Assembly (NCBI RefSeq): GCF_900659615.1
Contig: NZ_CAACUY010000088.1
Coordinates: 1-32,862 of the forward strand
Direction of reading: 5' to 3'
DNA: 32,862 bases
Source: Actinomadura fibrosa
Lineage (GTDB): Bacteria > Actinomycetota > Actinomycetes > Streptosporangiales > Streptosporangiaceae
Shown: piece by piece, positions 24,060 to 31,461 of the stretch
Numbering within the stretch: the stretch's first letter is position 1
How the letters are laid out: the number at the start of each line of letters is the position of its first letter
Position numbers and translations under genes: made by a program
The notes under the pieces: generated by a model
The model's database searches: none
What the model was told of the DNA's origin: nothing
The model's input: the letters and a program-made list of their open reading frames with translations, nothing else

Positions 24060-24098
24060 TTCGAGTATAGCAGAACGGAATGATTCGTTCCACTCGAA
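24060..24098 (-). promoter_or_regulatory. promoter with overlapping palindrome upstream of the TIGR03086 gene
   Basis: On the minus strand a -10 TATACT (complement of 24064-24069) precedes the gene by about 43 bases. The -35 region falls within a near-perfect palindrome, GGAATGATTCGTTCC (24077-24091). Flanking TTCGAGT (24060-24066) and ACTCGAA (24092-24098) form a second inverted repeat. The layout suits a repressor site, perhaps of a HxlR-, MarR- or TetR-type regulator not present in the window. Confidence 0.5.
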
Positions 24099-24143
24099 CT
24101 TTTCCGGAGGGGGACGCCGTTTTGGTCCGTGCCATGATTGAAA

Positions 24144-24172
24144 TTGACACTATGCTTACCGGAGGCTACTGA
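24144..24172 (+). promoter_or_regulatory. possible promoter of the CqsA-like gene
   Basis: TTGACA (24144-24149) is followed after 17 bases by TACTGA (24167-24172), a partial -10. Transcription would start close to 24180, leaving a leader of about 30 bases. A six-codon open frame with its own ATG (24152) overlaps the element, probably by chance. Confidence 0.35.
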
Positions 24173-24207
24173 CCGTTACCGTCGTCCGATCGGGGAGAGT
24201 GACGACC

Positions 24208-25374
24208 ATGACCAGCGCCCACCAGCGACTGGGCGAGCGCATCGAGGACTTCCGCGGCGCCAGGGGCGGGCGCCGGCCGCGGCCGTCCCGGGCGCCGAGC
24301 AGCCGGGCGATCGTGCTCACCTGCAGCGACTACCTCGCCATCGCGGAGCATCCGGCGATCACGGGGGCGATGATCGCCAGCCTGCGCGCCGCCGACGGGG
24401 CGGCGCCGCTGCCCGGGCCCTGCCTGCCGGACGACCATCCGCAGATCCTGCTGGGCAACGCGTTCGCCGGGCACATGGGCGCCGGGACGGGGGTGCTGTG
24501 CCCCTCGGGATGGACGGCCAACACCGGGCTCCTCCAGGTCGTGGCGGGTCCCGACGTGCCCGTCTACCTCGACGTCCTGGCGCACATGTCGCTGTGGGAG
24601 GGCGCGCGGGCGGCGGGCGCCGAGATCGCCTACTTCCGCCACAACGACCTGGCGCACCTGCGGCGGCGCATCGAGGTGGGCGGCTCCGGGGTGATCGTCG
24701 CGGACGCCGTCTACAGCACCGACGGGTCGGTGTGCCCGCTGGAGGGCCTCGTCGAGGTCGCCGAGGAGCACGGGTGCCTGCTGGTGGTGGACGAGTCGCA
24801 CTCGCTCGGCACCCATGGGGAGCGCGGCGAGGGCCTGGTCGCCGCGCTCGGGCTGGCCGGGCGGGTCGACTTCCGCACCGCGAGCCTGGCCAAGGCCCTG
24901 CCGGGGCGGGCCGGGCTGATCGCCTGCGACCGCGCCGGGTTCGTGGACTACTTCAAGCACACCGCGTTCCCGGCGGTGTTCAGCACGACGCTGCTGCCGC
25001 ACGACATCGCGGGCCTCGCGGCGGCGCTGGAGGTCGTCCGGGAGGAGGGCTGGCGGCGGGAGCGGCTGAACGCCGTCACCGGCCGGCTCCGGCGGGGCCT
25101 GGCCGCGCTGGGCTACGACCTGGGGGAGGGCGACACGCAGATCATCGCGCTGCGGGCCGCGTCGGAGGCCGAGGCGACGCTGCTGCGGGACGCGCTGTCG
25201 GGGCGCGACATCTTCAGCGCGGCGCTGTTCCCGCCCGCGACGTCGCTGCGGCGCACCCTCGTCCGGCTGTCGACGCACGCGGGGCTGAGCGACGACGACG
25301 TGGAGCGCGTGCTCGTGGCCTGCCGGGAGCTGCGCGACAAGGTCGGCGCCCCGGCCTGCTCGCCGACCGTTTAA
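24208..25374 (+). CDS. cqsA-like: CqsA-like alpha-hydroxyketone autoinducer synthase (PLP-dependent acyl transferase)
   Basis: A 388-residue fold-type I PLP enzyme of the alpha-oxoamine synthase family. Its motifs are those of Vibrio CqsA rather than BioF, KBL or HemA: CPSGWTANTGLLQ, VYLDVLAHMSLWEGARAAGA, VVDESHSLGTHGERGEGL, FPAVFSTTLLPHDIAGL and the C-terminal FPPATSLRRTLVRLSTHAGL. PLP ligands are Asp195/His198 and the Schiff-base lysine Lys229 (TASLAKAL). Length equals that of Vibrio cholerae CqsA, which joins an acyl-CoA with SAM or aminobutyrate to give the CAI-1 precursor. The acyl donor here is unknown. ATG 24208 follows GGGGAGAG at eight bases. No sensor kinase (CqsS/LqsS-like) lies in the window. 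The convergent DUF2236 gene is 10 bases downstream. It could instead make a ketone building block for a secondary metabolite. Confidence 0.85.
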   Translation: MTSAHQRLGERIEDFRGARGGRRPRPSRAPSSRAIVLTCSDYLAIAEHPAITGAMIASLRAADGAAPLPGPCLPDDHPQILLGNAFAGHMGAGTGVLCPSGWTANTGLLQVVAGPDVPVYLDVLAHMSLWEGARAAGAEIAYFRHNDLAHLRRRIEVGGSGVIVADAVYSTDGSVCPLEGLVEVAEEHGCLLVVDESHSLGTHGERGEGLVAALGLAGRVDFRTASLAKALPGRAGLIACDRAGFVDYFKHTAFPAVFSTTLLPHDIAGLAAALEVVREEGWRRERLNAVTGRLRRGLAALGYDLGEGDTQIIALRAASEAEATLLRDALSGRDIFSAALFPPATSLRRTLVRLSTHAGLSDDDVERVLVACRELRDKVGAPACSPTV

Positions 25375-25384
25375 CAAGGCGGGA

Positions 25385-26314
25385 TCAGGCGGCGGGCCGG
25401 TAGCGGTCGGGACGGGTCTGGGCGCCGATGTAGCGGAGCATGCTGCGCAGCGCCCAGTGGTTGAGGCCGGTGGGGACCATCCGGTAGCCCTGCCGGTTGG
25501 CCAGGGCGAGGGCGGAGAACCGGGCCTGGTCCAGGGGCGTCCACGGGATGTCGAAGCGTTCCCGGACGATCGAGGGCAGGCACCCGAAGGTGATGAGGCG
25601 GAGGGGGCGTTCGGCGACGCGGCGTCCCGCGCGGTCGAGGCGGGGGCCGCCGACGGGGAGCAGCGTGACGGTGTCGGAGCCGTGCTTGGCGATCTCCAGC
25701 GCGCGGGCCGCGGCGGGGGTGAGCTCCAGCCGCTTGGCGCAGACGTGCCAGAACTTCGACCGGAAGGCGGCGTGGTCGGCGGGGACGGGGCGCATGCTGA
25801 CGCCGTAGCGGGAGTACCAGGTGACGGTCTCGGCGTACATGCGCTCGCGGTCCTCGGCGGTGAGGGCGCCGGGGTGGAACAGCTCGGCGGCTCTGAAGAT
25901 CTCCCAGGTGAAGGTGGCGTGCGCCCACCAGAACGTCTCGGGTTCGAGGGCGTGGTAGCGGCGGGCGTGCTCGTCGGTGCCGCCGATGGCGCGGTGGAGG
26001 TCGCGGACGGCGCGGGCGCGGTCGGCGCCGTCCGGGGCGAGGATCGTGGCCCAGATCTGCGGGACGGATCGGTGGATCCGGTCGAACGGCGCGTCGAAGA
26101 AGGCGGAGTGCTCGGTGACGCCCGCGCCGATGCCGGGATGCATGAGCTGCATCAGCCCGGCGGCGGCGCCCGGGAGCAGGGAGCGCAGGTCGGCGGCGTG
26201 CCGCCAGAGCAGCGTGCCGGGGCCGAGCGGTGCGCGGGCCGCCGGTCGGGTGCGGGCGGCGGCGGTGGCCACCGGGGTGGGGGAGGACGGGGCGGGCGCG
26301 GGAGGGGTGGGCAT
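25385..26314 (-). CDS. DUF2236 (MpaB/rubber-oxygenase-like) haem oxygenase-family protein
   Basis: A 309-residue protein. After a Pro/Ala-rich N-terminus (about 1-30) comes the all-helical DUF2236 domain: WRHAADLRSLLPGAAAGLMQ, LMHPGIGAGVTEHSAFF, FDRIHRSVPQIWATIL, FWWAHATFTWEIFRAAE, and FTGLNHW-like GLNHWALRSM at the end. Members include the latex-clearing protein Lcp and fungal MpaB; Lcp and some others bind haem b and cleave double bonds oxidatively. The His and Arg residues in the domain would be the haem candidates. ATG 26314 has an ideal AGGAGG four bases upstream. The promoter carries a strong palindrome. It ends 10 bases from the convergent CqsA-like gene with no hairpin between. Confidence 0.85.
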   Translation of the reverse strand: MPTPPAPAPSSPTPVATAAARTRPAARAPLGPGTLLWRHAADLRSLLPGAAAGLMQLMHPGIGAGVTEHSAFFDAPFDRIHRSVPQIWATILAPDGADRARAVRDLHRAIGGTDEHARRYHALEPETFWWAHATFTWEIFRAAELFHPGALTAEDRERMYAETVTWYSRYGVSMRPVPADHAAFRSKFWHVCAKRLELTPAAARALEIAKHGSDTVTLLPVGGPRLDRAGRRVAERPLRLITFGCLPSIVRERFDIPWTPLDQARFSALALANRQGYRMVPTGLNHWALRSMLRYIGAQTRPDRYRPAA

Positions 26315-26348
26315 CGCACCTCCTGACCGGTGGCGGCTCACCTCCAGG

Positions 26349-26390
26349 GTAGCCGGGATGAGACAAGATTCAAGTCTTGTCGCATGTCTA
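26349..26390 (-). promoter_or_regulatory. promoter and operator of the DUF2236 gene
   Basis: On the minus strand, -35 TTGAAT and -10 TACCCT are spaced by about 16 bases and read toward the DUF2236 gene. The palindrome GACAAGATTCAAGTCTTGTC (26362-26381; perfect 7-base outer arms GACAAGA/TCTTGTC) overlaps the -35. Such sites are typical of TetR-type repressors, which often accompany DUF2236 genes, but no adjacent regulator is present. Confidence 0.6.
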
Positions 26391-26510
26391 ATTTATGGGC
26401 GTACTTTTGTGACATCCAACGTGAAACGGGGGCAAATCTCCGTCGCGATGGGCATAGCAGCGGCCTGAACCGCGCGGTGCAATGGGCGGCCCCACGGAAA
26501 GGGCCGCGCC

Positions 26511-27506
26511 ATGAGCGACGAGCAGCTGTCCCCGCGCTCCCGGATCGCGTACGCGCTGGCGGGACTGGCCGCGATCGCGCTGGCGGTGGCCGCCGTCGCG
26601 GTGACGGCGTCGCCGGACGAGGGGCGGGTGCGCCGCTACCGGGCGGTGTTCGCGAGGGCGGGGCAGGGGCTCGACCCGGGCAGGTCCGACGTGAAGGTGC
26701 GGGGGATCGCGGTGGGCACGGTCGAGGCCGTCCGGCTGCGTCCCGACGGAAGGGCGGCCGTCGCGCTGCGGGTGGACGACGCGATCGCGGTGCCCGCCAC
26801 GACCCGGGTCCTGGTGGAGCCCGTCTCGGTCTTCGGGCCGAAGGACCTGGTGCTCGAACTCGGGGCCGGCCCCGCGCTCCCGGACGGCGGCGAGATCGTC
26901 CGGACGGCCGATCCGCGGGAGCCCGCCGACGCCGCGCGTCCCGCCTACGACCTGGCCCGCGCCATCGCGCCCGAGGACGTCGCCGCGCTGCTCCGCGCCC
27001 TGGCGGGCGGCCTGCGCGGGCAGGGCCCGGCGCTGCGCCGGACGGTGGAGGACGGCGCGCGGCTCGTCGACGCCGTCCACGCGCGCCGGGACGAGATCGA
27101 ACGGCTGATCCTCGACCTGACCGGGGTGTCGCGGACGCTCGGCGACCGCGGCGGCGTGCTCGCCGGGGCGGCGGAGGACTTCGACCTGCTCGCGCCGTCG
27201 CTCCACGACCGTCCGGACCACGTGTCCCGGCTGCTCGACGCCGCGGGCGAGCTCGCCGACCGGACGTCCGGGACCCTGGTCCGGCACGGCGATGATCTCG
27301 GCCGGGTCATCGACGGCGGCGCTGCCGCGGCGGCCGCCGTCGCGCCCCGGGCCAGGCACCTGGGGATGCTGCTGTCCGCCCTGAACCGGCTGTTCCTCGG
27401 GCTCGGCGGGATCATCCGCGTCCCGGGCCCCGAGGGGACCCTGCTGGCCGCGGGCACCGGCACCCTCCCGCTCGACCTGTGCGCGGTCTTCATCGACCTC
27501 TGCTGA
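26511..27506 (+). CDS. orphan MCE/MlaD-domain protein
   Basis: A 331-residue protein with an N-terminal signal-anchor helix (about 12-32) and an MCE (MlaD) domain (about 40-115): YRAVFARAGQGLDPGRSDVK, VRGIAVGTVEAVRL and VLVEPVSVFGPKDLVLELG. A long alpha-helical region (about 145-290) follows, then a hydrophobic C-terminus. Actinobacterial Mce proteins form cell-envelope tubes that move sterols or lipids and are normally encoded in sets of six behind two YrbE permeases. Here no YrbE or other Mce gene is adjacent, so it is an orphan and may join a complex encoded elsewhere. ATG 26511 has GGAAAGGG seven bases upstream. Confidence 0.85.
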   Translation: MSDEQLSPRSRIAYALAGLAAIALAVAAVAVTASPDEGRVRRYRAVFARAGQGLDPGRSDVKVRGIAVGTVEAVRLRPDGRAAVALRVDDAIAVPATTRVLVEPVSVFGPKDLVLELGAGPALPDGGEIVRTADPREPADAARPAYDLARAIAPEDVAALLRALAGGLRGQGPALRRTVEDGARLVDAVHARRDEIERLILDLTGVSRTLGDRGGVLAGAAEDFDLLAPSLHDRPDHVSRLLDAAGELADRTSGTLVRHGDDLGRVIDGGAAAAAAVAPRARHLGMLLSALNRLFLGLGGIIRVPGPEGTLLAAGTGTLPLDLCAVFIDLC

Positions 27507-27513
27507 TCGCGGG

Positions 27514-27552
27514 GCCGTGCCGCCCCCATCGACGCGGTGAGGGCGGCACGGC
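27514..27552. terminator. bidirectional hairpin terminator
   Basis: A 12-bp perfect stem (GCCGTGCCGCCC at 27514-27525, complement at 27541-27552) with a 15-base loop lies between the convergent MCE and thiolase genes and fills nearly the whole gap. Confidence 0.75.
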
Positions 27553-27561
27553 GCGGGAACA

Positions 27562-28755
27562 TCAGGCGGTGGCGGGCTTGTAGACCGCGACGGCGCAGGC
27601 GCTGCCGAGGCCGATGTTGTGCTGGAGCGCGACGCGGGCGCCCTCGACCTGCCGCGCGCCCGCCTCGCCGCGCAGCTGCCAGGTCAGCTCGGCGCACTGG
27701 GCGAGGCCGGTCGCGCCGAGCGGGTGGCCCTTGGAGATGAGGCCGCCGGACGGGTTGACGACCCACCGTCCGCCGTAGGTGGTGGCCTGCTCGTCCACGA
27801 GCTTGTGGCCCTCGCCGACCTCGGCCATGCCGAGCGCCTCGTAGGTGATCAGCTCGTTGGCGCTGAAGCAGTCGTGCAGCTCGATCACGTCGACGTCCTC
27901 GATGGAGATCCGCGCCTCGTCCATCGCCTTGCGGGCGGCGCGCTGCGAGCAGCCGAAGCCGACGACCTGGATGGACGAGTGGTCCTCGAAGCTCGCGGGG
28001 GTGTCGGTGGAGATGTGGTGCCCGGCGATCTCGACGGCCCGCTCCCACAGGTCGTGCTCGTCGACGAACCGCTCGCTCGCCACGATCGCGGCCCCGGCCC
28101 CGTCGGACGTGGGGGAGCACTGGAGCTTGGTCAGCGGATCGAAGATCATCGGGGCGTTCTTGACGTCGTCCAGGGTGTACTCGTCCTGGAACTGGGCGTA
28201 CGGGTTGTTCACCGAGTGCTTGTGGTTCTTCCACCCGATCCAGGCGTAGTGGTCGGGCGTGGAGCCGTACTTCTCCATGTGCTCGCGGCCGGCGTTGCCG
28301 AACATCTGCGGCATGGGCGCCTTGTCCATCTCCCAGGGGCGCCCCTCGACCATGGAGTTGAGGTGGTGGTCGATGATCGTGACCTTCGAGCCCTCCATGC
28401 CCGCGCCGAGCGAGCCCTTCTTCATCTTCTCCATGCCGAGCGCGAGCGCGCAGTCGGCGAGCCCGCCGCGGACGGCCTGGCGGGCGAGGAACAGGGCGCT
28501 CGACCCCGTCGCGCACGCGTTCTGGACGGTCATGACGGGGATGCCGGTCATGCCCGTCTCATAGAGGGCGCGCTGCCCCATCGACCCGTACATGGACCCG
28601 GCGTAGGCCATCTCGACGGCGTCGTAGGCGACGCCGGCGTCCTGGAGGGCGTTGCCGACGGCCTCCTTGGCCATGTCGGGGTACTCCCAGTCGCGGGAGC
28701 CCGGCTTCTCGAACTTGGTCATGCCCACGCCGACGACGAAGGTGCGGTTGGCCAT
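27562..28755 (-). CDS. SCP2/SCPx-type thiolase (lipid-transfer protein family)
   Basis: A 397-residue thiolase-fold enzyme. The nucleophile Cys81 is in VQNACATGSSALFLARQAVR; HDCFSANELITYEALG and GGLISKGHPLGATGLAQCAE hold the other catalytic motifs. Actinobacterial proteins annotated as lipid-transfer proteins (Ltp) of this type act in retro-aldol or thiolytic steps of steroid side-chain and fatty-acid breakdown, often with a DUF35 OB-fold partner; none is seen here. ATG 28755 is preceded by AGGAGG at eight to nine bases. An inverted repeat, CCGAATCCAGTTCGG (28773-28787), lies just upstream of the ribosome binding site and may be an operator. The nearby MCE gene hints at sterol or lipid use, but only by proximity. 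Confidence 0.9.
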   Translation of the reverse strand: MANRTFVVGVGMTKFEKPGSRDWEYPDMAKEAVGNALQDAGVAYDAVEMAYAGSMYGSMGQRALYETGMTGIPVMTVQNACATGSSALFLARQAVRGGLADCALALGMEKMKKGSLGAGMEGSKVTIIDHHLNSMVEGRPWEMDKAPMPQMFGNAGREHMEKYGSTPDHYAWIGWKNHKHSVNNPYAQFQDEYTLDDVKNAPMIFDPLTKLQCSPTSDGAGAAIVASERFVDEHDLWERAVEIAGHHISTDTPASFEDHSSIQVVGFGCSQRAARKAMDEARISIEDVDVIELHDCFSANELITYEALGMAEVGEGHKLVDEQATTYGGRWVVNPSGGLISKGHPLGATGLAQCAELTWQLRGEAGARQVEGARVALQHNIGLGSACAVAVYKPATA

Positions 28756-28888
28756 CAGGCTCGCCTCCTGTACCGAATCCAGTTCGGACCACGATAACCC
28801 GGCGGCCAAAGAAGCGTTCGCTTGGCCCGGCGGCGCCCGCGGCTCCCGCGCGGGTGCGCTGGTCACGGCCTCGCAGCAGGGCGAGGAC

Positions 28889-29956
28889 TCAGGCGGAGAG
28901 CTCCTCGGCGAGGGCGGCGGCGAACGCGTCCACGTCCGACTCGGTGGTGTCGAACGAGCACACCCAGCGGACCTCGCCGGTCCGGTCGTCCCAGACGTAG
29001 AAGGCGAACCGCTTGCGCAGCCGCTCCGCCGCGTCCTTCGGGACGACCGCGAACACCGTGTTCGCGTCCACCGGACGGACGATCTCCACGCCCGGCATCG
29101 CGCCCGCCGCGTCCGCCAGGCGCCGCGCCATCGCGTTCGCGTGCGCGGCGTTGCGCAGCCACAGGTCCCCGTCCAGCAGCGCGACGAGCTGCGCCGACAG
29201 GTACCGCATCTTCGACGCGAGCTGCATGCCCGCCTTGCGCAGGTACGGCATGCCCCGCACCGCGCCCGGGTTCAGGACGACGATCGCCTCGCCGAGCAGC
29301 AGCCCGTTCTTGGTGCCGCCGAACGACAGCACGTCCACCCCGGCGTCGGTGGTGAAGGCGCGCATCGGCAGGTCCAGCGCCGCGGCCGCGTTGGCGACGC
29401 GGGCGCCGTCCATGTGGACGAGCATCCCCCGCTCGTGCGCCGCCGCCGCGACGGCCGCGACCTCCGCGGCCGTGTAGACGGTGCCGAGCTCGGTGCTCTG
29501 GGTGATCGACACCACCGCGGGCTGCGCGCGCTGGATGCTGCCGAAGCCGACCGCGTACCGCTCGACCGCCTCCGGCGTCAGCTTGCCGTCCGGCGAGGGC
29601 ACCGGCACCAGCTTCAGCCCGGCGACCTTCTCCGCCGCGCCGCACTCGTCGGTGTTGATGTGCGCGGTCTCGGGGCAGATCACCGAGCTCCACCGCTCCG
29701 ACATCGCCTGGAGCGACACGACGTTCGCGCCCGTCCCGTTGAACACCGGGAACACCTCGGCCTGCTCGCCGAAGTGCCGCCGGACGACCTCTCGGAGCCG
29801 CGCCGTCACCGCGTCGTCCCCGTAGGCGGGCTGGTGGCCGTCGTTCACCGCCGCGAGCGCCGCGAGGACCTCCGGGTGCACGGACGCCTGGTTGTCGCTG
29901 GCGAACCCGCGCACCGCCGGAAGCACCGGCATCGCTTCGTGGTCAGGAGAGGTCAC
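28889..29956 (-). CDS. threonine aldolase-family PLP enzyme (beta-eliminating lyase fold)
   Basis: A 355-residue fold-type I PLP enzyme. FASDNQASVHPEVLAAL, YGDDAVTARL, FPVFNGTGANVVSLQAM, HMDGARVANAAAAL (Asp183) and SFGGTKNGLLLGEA (Schiff-base Lys216) are all family hallmarks of low-specificity L-threonine aldolases, which split threonine or allo-threonine to glycine and acetaldehyde. The GTG at 29956 overlaps the end of the upstream SDR gene by 14 bases; ATG 29932, ten bases after that stop, is the alternative and gives 347 residues. Either way the two are one transcription unit. A GC-rich imperfect hairpin (about 28828-28856) beyond the stop may end transcription. Confidence 0.9.
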   Translation of the reverse strand: MTSPDHEAMPVLPAVRGFASDNQASVHPEVLAALAAVNDGHQPAYGDDAVTARLREVVRRHFGEQAEVFPVFNGTGANVVSLQAMSERWSSVICPETAHINTDECGAAEKVAGLKLVPVPSPDGKLTPEAVERYAVGFGSIQRAQPAVVSITQSTELGTVYTAAEVAAVAAAAHERGMLVHMDGARVANAAAALDLPMRAFTTDAGVDVLSFGGTKNGLLLGEAIVVLNPGAVRGMPYLRKAGMQLASKMRYLSAQLVALLDGDLWLRNAAHANAMARRLADAAGAMPGVEIVRPVDANTVFAVVPKDAAERLRKRFAFYVWDDRTGEVRWVCSFDTTESDVDAFAAALAEELSA

Positions 29957-30698
29957 GTCGCCGCCCGTTCACCTCGGCCGCGGGCTCGTCCCACAGGCCC
30001 GCGACGGCCTCCGCCAGGTCGTCGACGTGCGTGAACCGCGACGCGTCGCCGCCGGGCCGCTCGGCCAGCATCGCGTCGGTGACGAGCGCCTCCACGACGA
30101 AGATCACCGCGGCGGGGCCGTCGCCCGTCCCCACGGCGCGCTCGGACGCGACGTCCGCGAAGGCGTCGGCGAGCGCGAGCGTCCACGCCTCGGCCGCGGC
30201 CTTCGCGGCGGCGTACGGAGCGGCGCCCTGTCTCGGATGCCGCGCCGCGTGCTGCGACACGATCGCGAACCGCCCGCGCGGCGCCGTGCCGAGGTAGGGG
30301 TGGAAGGCGAGCGAGACGTGCTGCACCGTCCGCACGAGCTGGTCGTGCAGGAACGCCCAGTCGTCCAGGTCGGTGTCGGCGAACTTCTTGCCGCCGCGCC
30401 AGCCGCCCACCAGATGGACGACCCCGTCGACACCGCCGAACCGGCCCGCGACCTCCTCGGCCCACGTGCGGGTGGCGGCGGGATCCAGCAGGTCGACCAC
30501 GGCGGGGGAGACGCGTGGATCGCTCCACGTGAAGGGGTGGCGCCCGGCCGCGACCACATGCGCGCCGTCCGCCGCGAGGCGGCGGACCACGGCCTGCCCG
30601 GCCGCGCCGTTCGCGCCCGTCACCACGACGACCCGTCCCGCCGCCGGTCCGGCACCCTCGCTGCTCTCGGCGGCCCGGCCGCCCGACGACTCCGTCAT
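29943..30698 (-). CDS. short-chain dehydrogenase/reductase
   Basis: A 251-residue classical-type SDR. The nucleotide-binding motif is VVVTGANGAAGQAVVRRLA (around residues 25-43), with VVDLLDP and VVHLVGGW in the usual places. The active site is Ser in FAIVSQHA and Tyr-x-x-x-Lys in PYAAAKAAAEAW. The Arg after the second strand (AAGRHPF) slightly favours NADP(H). The substrate is unknown. ATG 30698 is preferred because GGGAGA lies ten bases upstream; ATG 30707 is an alternative with the binding site too close. Its gene overlaps the threonine aldolase gene, so the two may act on one hydroxy-amino acid or aldehyde pathway, which is an inference from coupling only. Confidence 0.88.
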   Translation of the reverse strand: MTESSGGRAAESSEGAGPAAGRVVVVTGANGAAGQAVVRRLAADGAHVVAAGRHPFTWSDPRVSPAVVDLLDPAATRTWAEEVAGRFGGVDGVVHLVGGWRGGKKFADTDLDDWAFLHDQLVRTVQHVSLAFHPYLGTAPRGRFAIVSQHAARHPRQGAAPYAAAKAAAEAWTLALADAFADVASERAVGTGDGPAAVIFVVEALVTDAMLAERPGGDASRFTHVDDLAEAVAGLWDEPAAEVNGRRRDLS

Positions 30699-30759
30699 GG
30701 TCACCATTCTCCCGGATCCCGGCACCCGCCCGATCCACCCGCGAGGGGCGGGACGGCGG

Positions 30760-31386
30760 TCAGGCGGGACGGTCGGCGACGCGCTCGGAGGCGACCGGCT
30801 GGACGGGCTCGGGAACGACGCTGCGCACCGCCTCGACCCCCCGCACCGGCTCGGCGGCGCGCACCACCTCGGCGACGGGCTCGGCCGCGCGCAGGGCGAA
30901 CCGGGAGCGCAGCGCGTCGACGTCGTCGCCGAGCCTCGCCATGCTGGCCTGGAGGTCCCGCCACAGCCCGGCGCGCTGCTCCATCTGGGCGACCTTGCCG
31001 CGCAGGTCGGAGAGGCGCCGCTCGGCGGCCTCCAGCCGGGCGCGCTGCTCGGCGCCGTCGCGGCCCGTCCGGACGAGGCCCGCCGCGACGGCGGACAGAT
31101 CGCGTTCGGTGTCGTCCATCCGCTCGTCGATGCCCGGCAGCAGCCGGTCGTTGAGCTGCGCGACCAGCGACCGGAGCTCGGCGCGCAGCGCGTCGAGCTC
31201 GGCGTCGCGCTCCTGGACGGCCTCCTCCAGCGACCGGATACGATCCCCGTACGACGGGAGGAGGCGGCCGAGGTCGGCCGTCCGCTCCAGGTCCCGGGTC
31301 AGCCTGGCGAGGAGACCGACGCCCCCGCGCAGCCGGTGCTCGGCCTCGACGGCGGCACGGCGGAACGGACCCGGGATCATGGTCAT
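30760..31386 (-). CDS. coiled-coil protein of unknown function
   Basis: A 208-residue soluble protein that is mostly alpha-helical. Residues about 45-165 show heptad-like repeats (RIRSLEEAVQERDAELDALR, RLEAAERRLSDLRGKVAQME), predicting a long coiled coil. The C-terminal tail (170-208) has Val/Pro/Glu repeats such as AEPVAEVVRAAEPVRGVEAV and is probably disordered. No enzymatic domain is seen; related proteins in actinomycetes are sometimes scaffolds or companions of glycosyl- or methyltransferases. ATG 31386 has GGAGGGAG four bases upstream; Met3 is an alternative. It may be cotranscribed with the small Cys-pair gene upstream. Confidence 0.75.
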   Translation of the reverse strand: MTMIPGPFRRAAVEAEHRLRGGVGLLARLTRDLERTADLGRLLPSYGDRIRSLEEAVQERDAELDALRAELRSLVAQLNDRLLPGIDERMDDTERDLSAVAAGLVRTGRDGAEQRARLEAAERRLSDLRGKVAQMEQRAGLWRDLQASMARLGDDVDALRSRFALRAAEPVAEVVRAAEPVRGVEAVRSVVPEPVQPVASERVADRPA

Positions 31387-31441
31387 GGCGCTCCCTCCAG
31401 GAGATCGGCGAGTGGGTGCTCCTTAACTGTAGGCGAATCGG

Positions 31442-31457
31442 CATGAAACGGTTCATG
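31442..31457. promoter_or_regulatory. palindrome between the small Cys-pair gene and the coiled-coil gene
   Basis: CATGAAACGGTTCATG is palindromic except for one base pair. It overlaps the perfect palindrome GTTCATGAAC (31451-31460). A TACAGT -10-like element lies on the minus strand about 10 bases further on, toward the coiled-coil gene, so a regulated promoter is plausible. Confidence 0.4.
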
Positions 31458-31461
31458 AACG

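Noticed and set aside
21874..24141. 755-codon plus-strand frame
   Set aside because: It overlaps the amidohydrolase out of frame and is antisense to two well-supported genes. Its Gly/Arg/Glu-rich translation is a shadow.
24152..24172. Six-codon leader peptide before the CqsA-like gene
   Set aside because: It overlaps the suggested -10 element, so it would not be transcribed from that promoter; probably chance.
26945..28516. 523-codon minus-strand frame
   Set aside because: It overlaps the thiolase in another frame and is antisense to the MCE gene; no domain is readable.
29943..30698. SDR as the reductase partner of the CqsA-like enzyme
   Set aside because: CAI-1 maturation does need a reductase, but this gene is coupled to threonine aldolase and lies over 4 kb away with other genes between.
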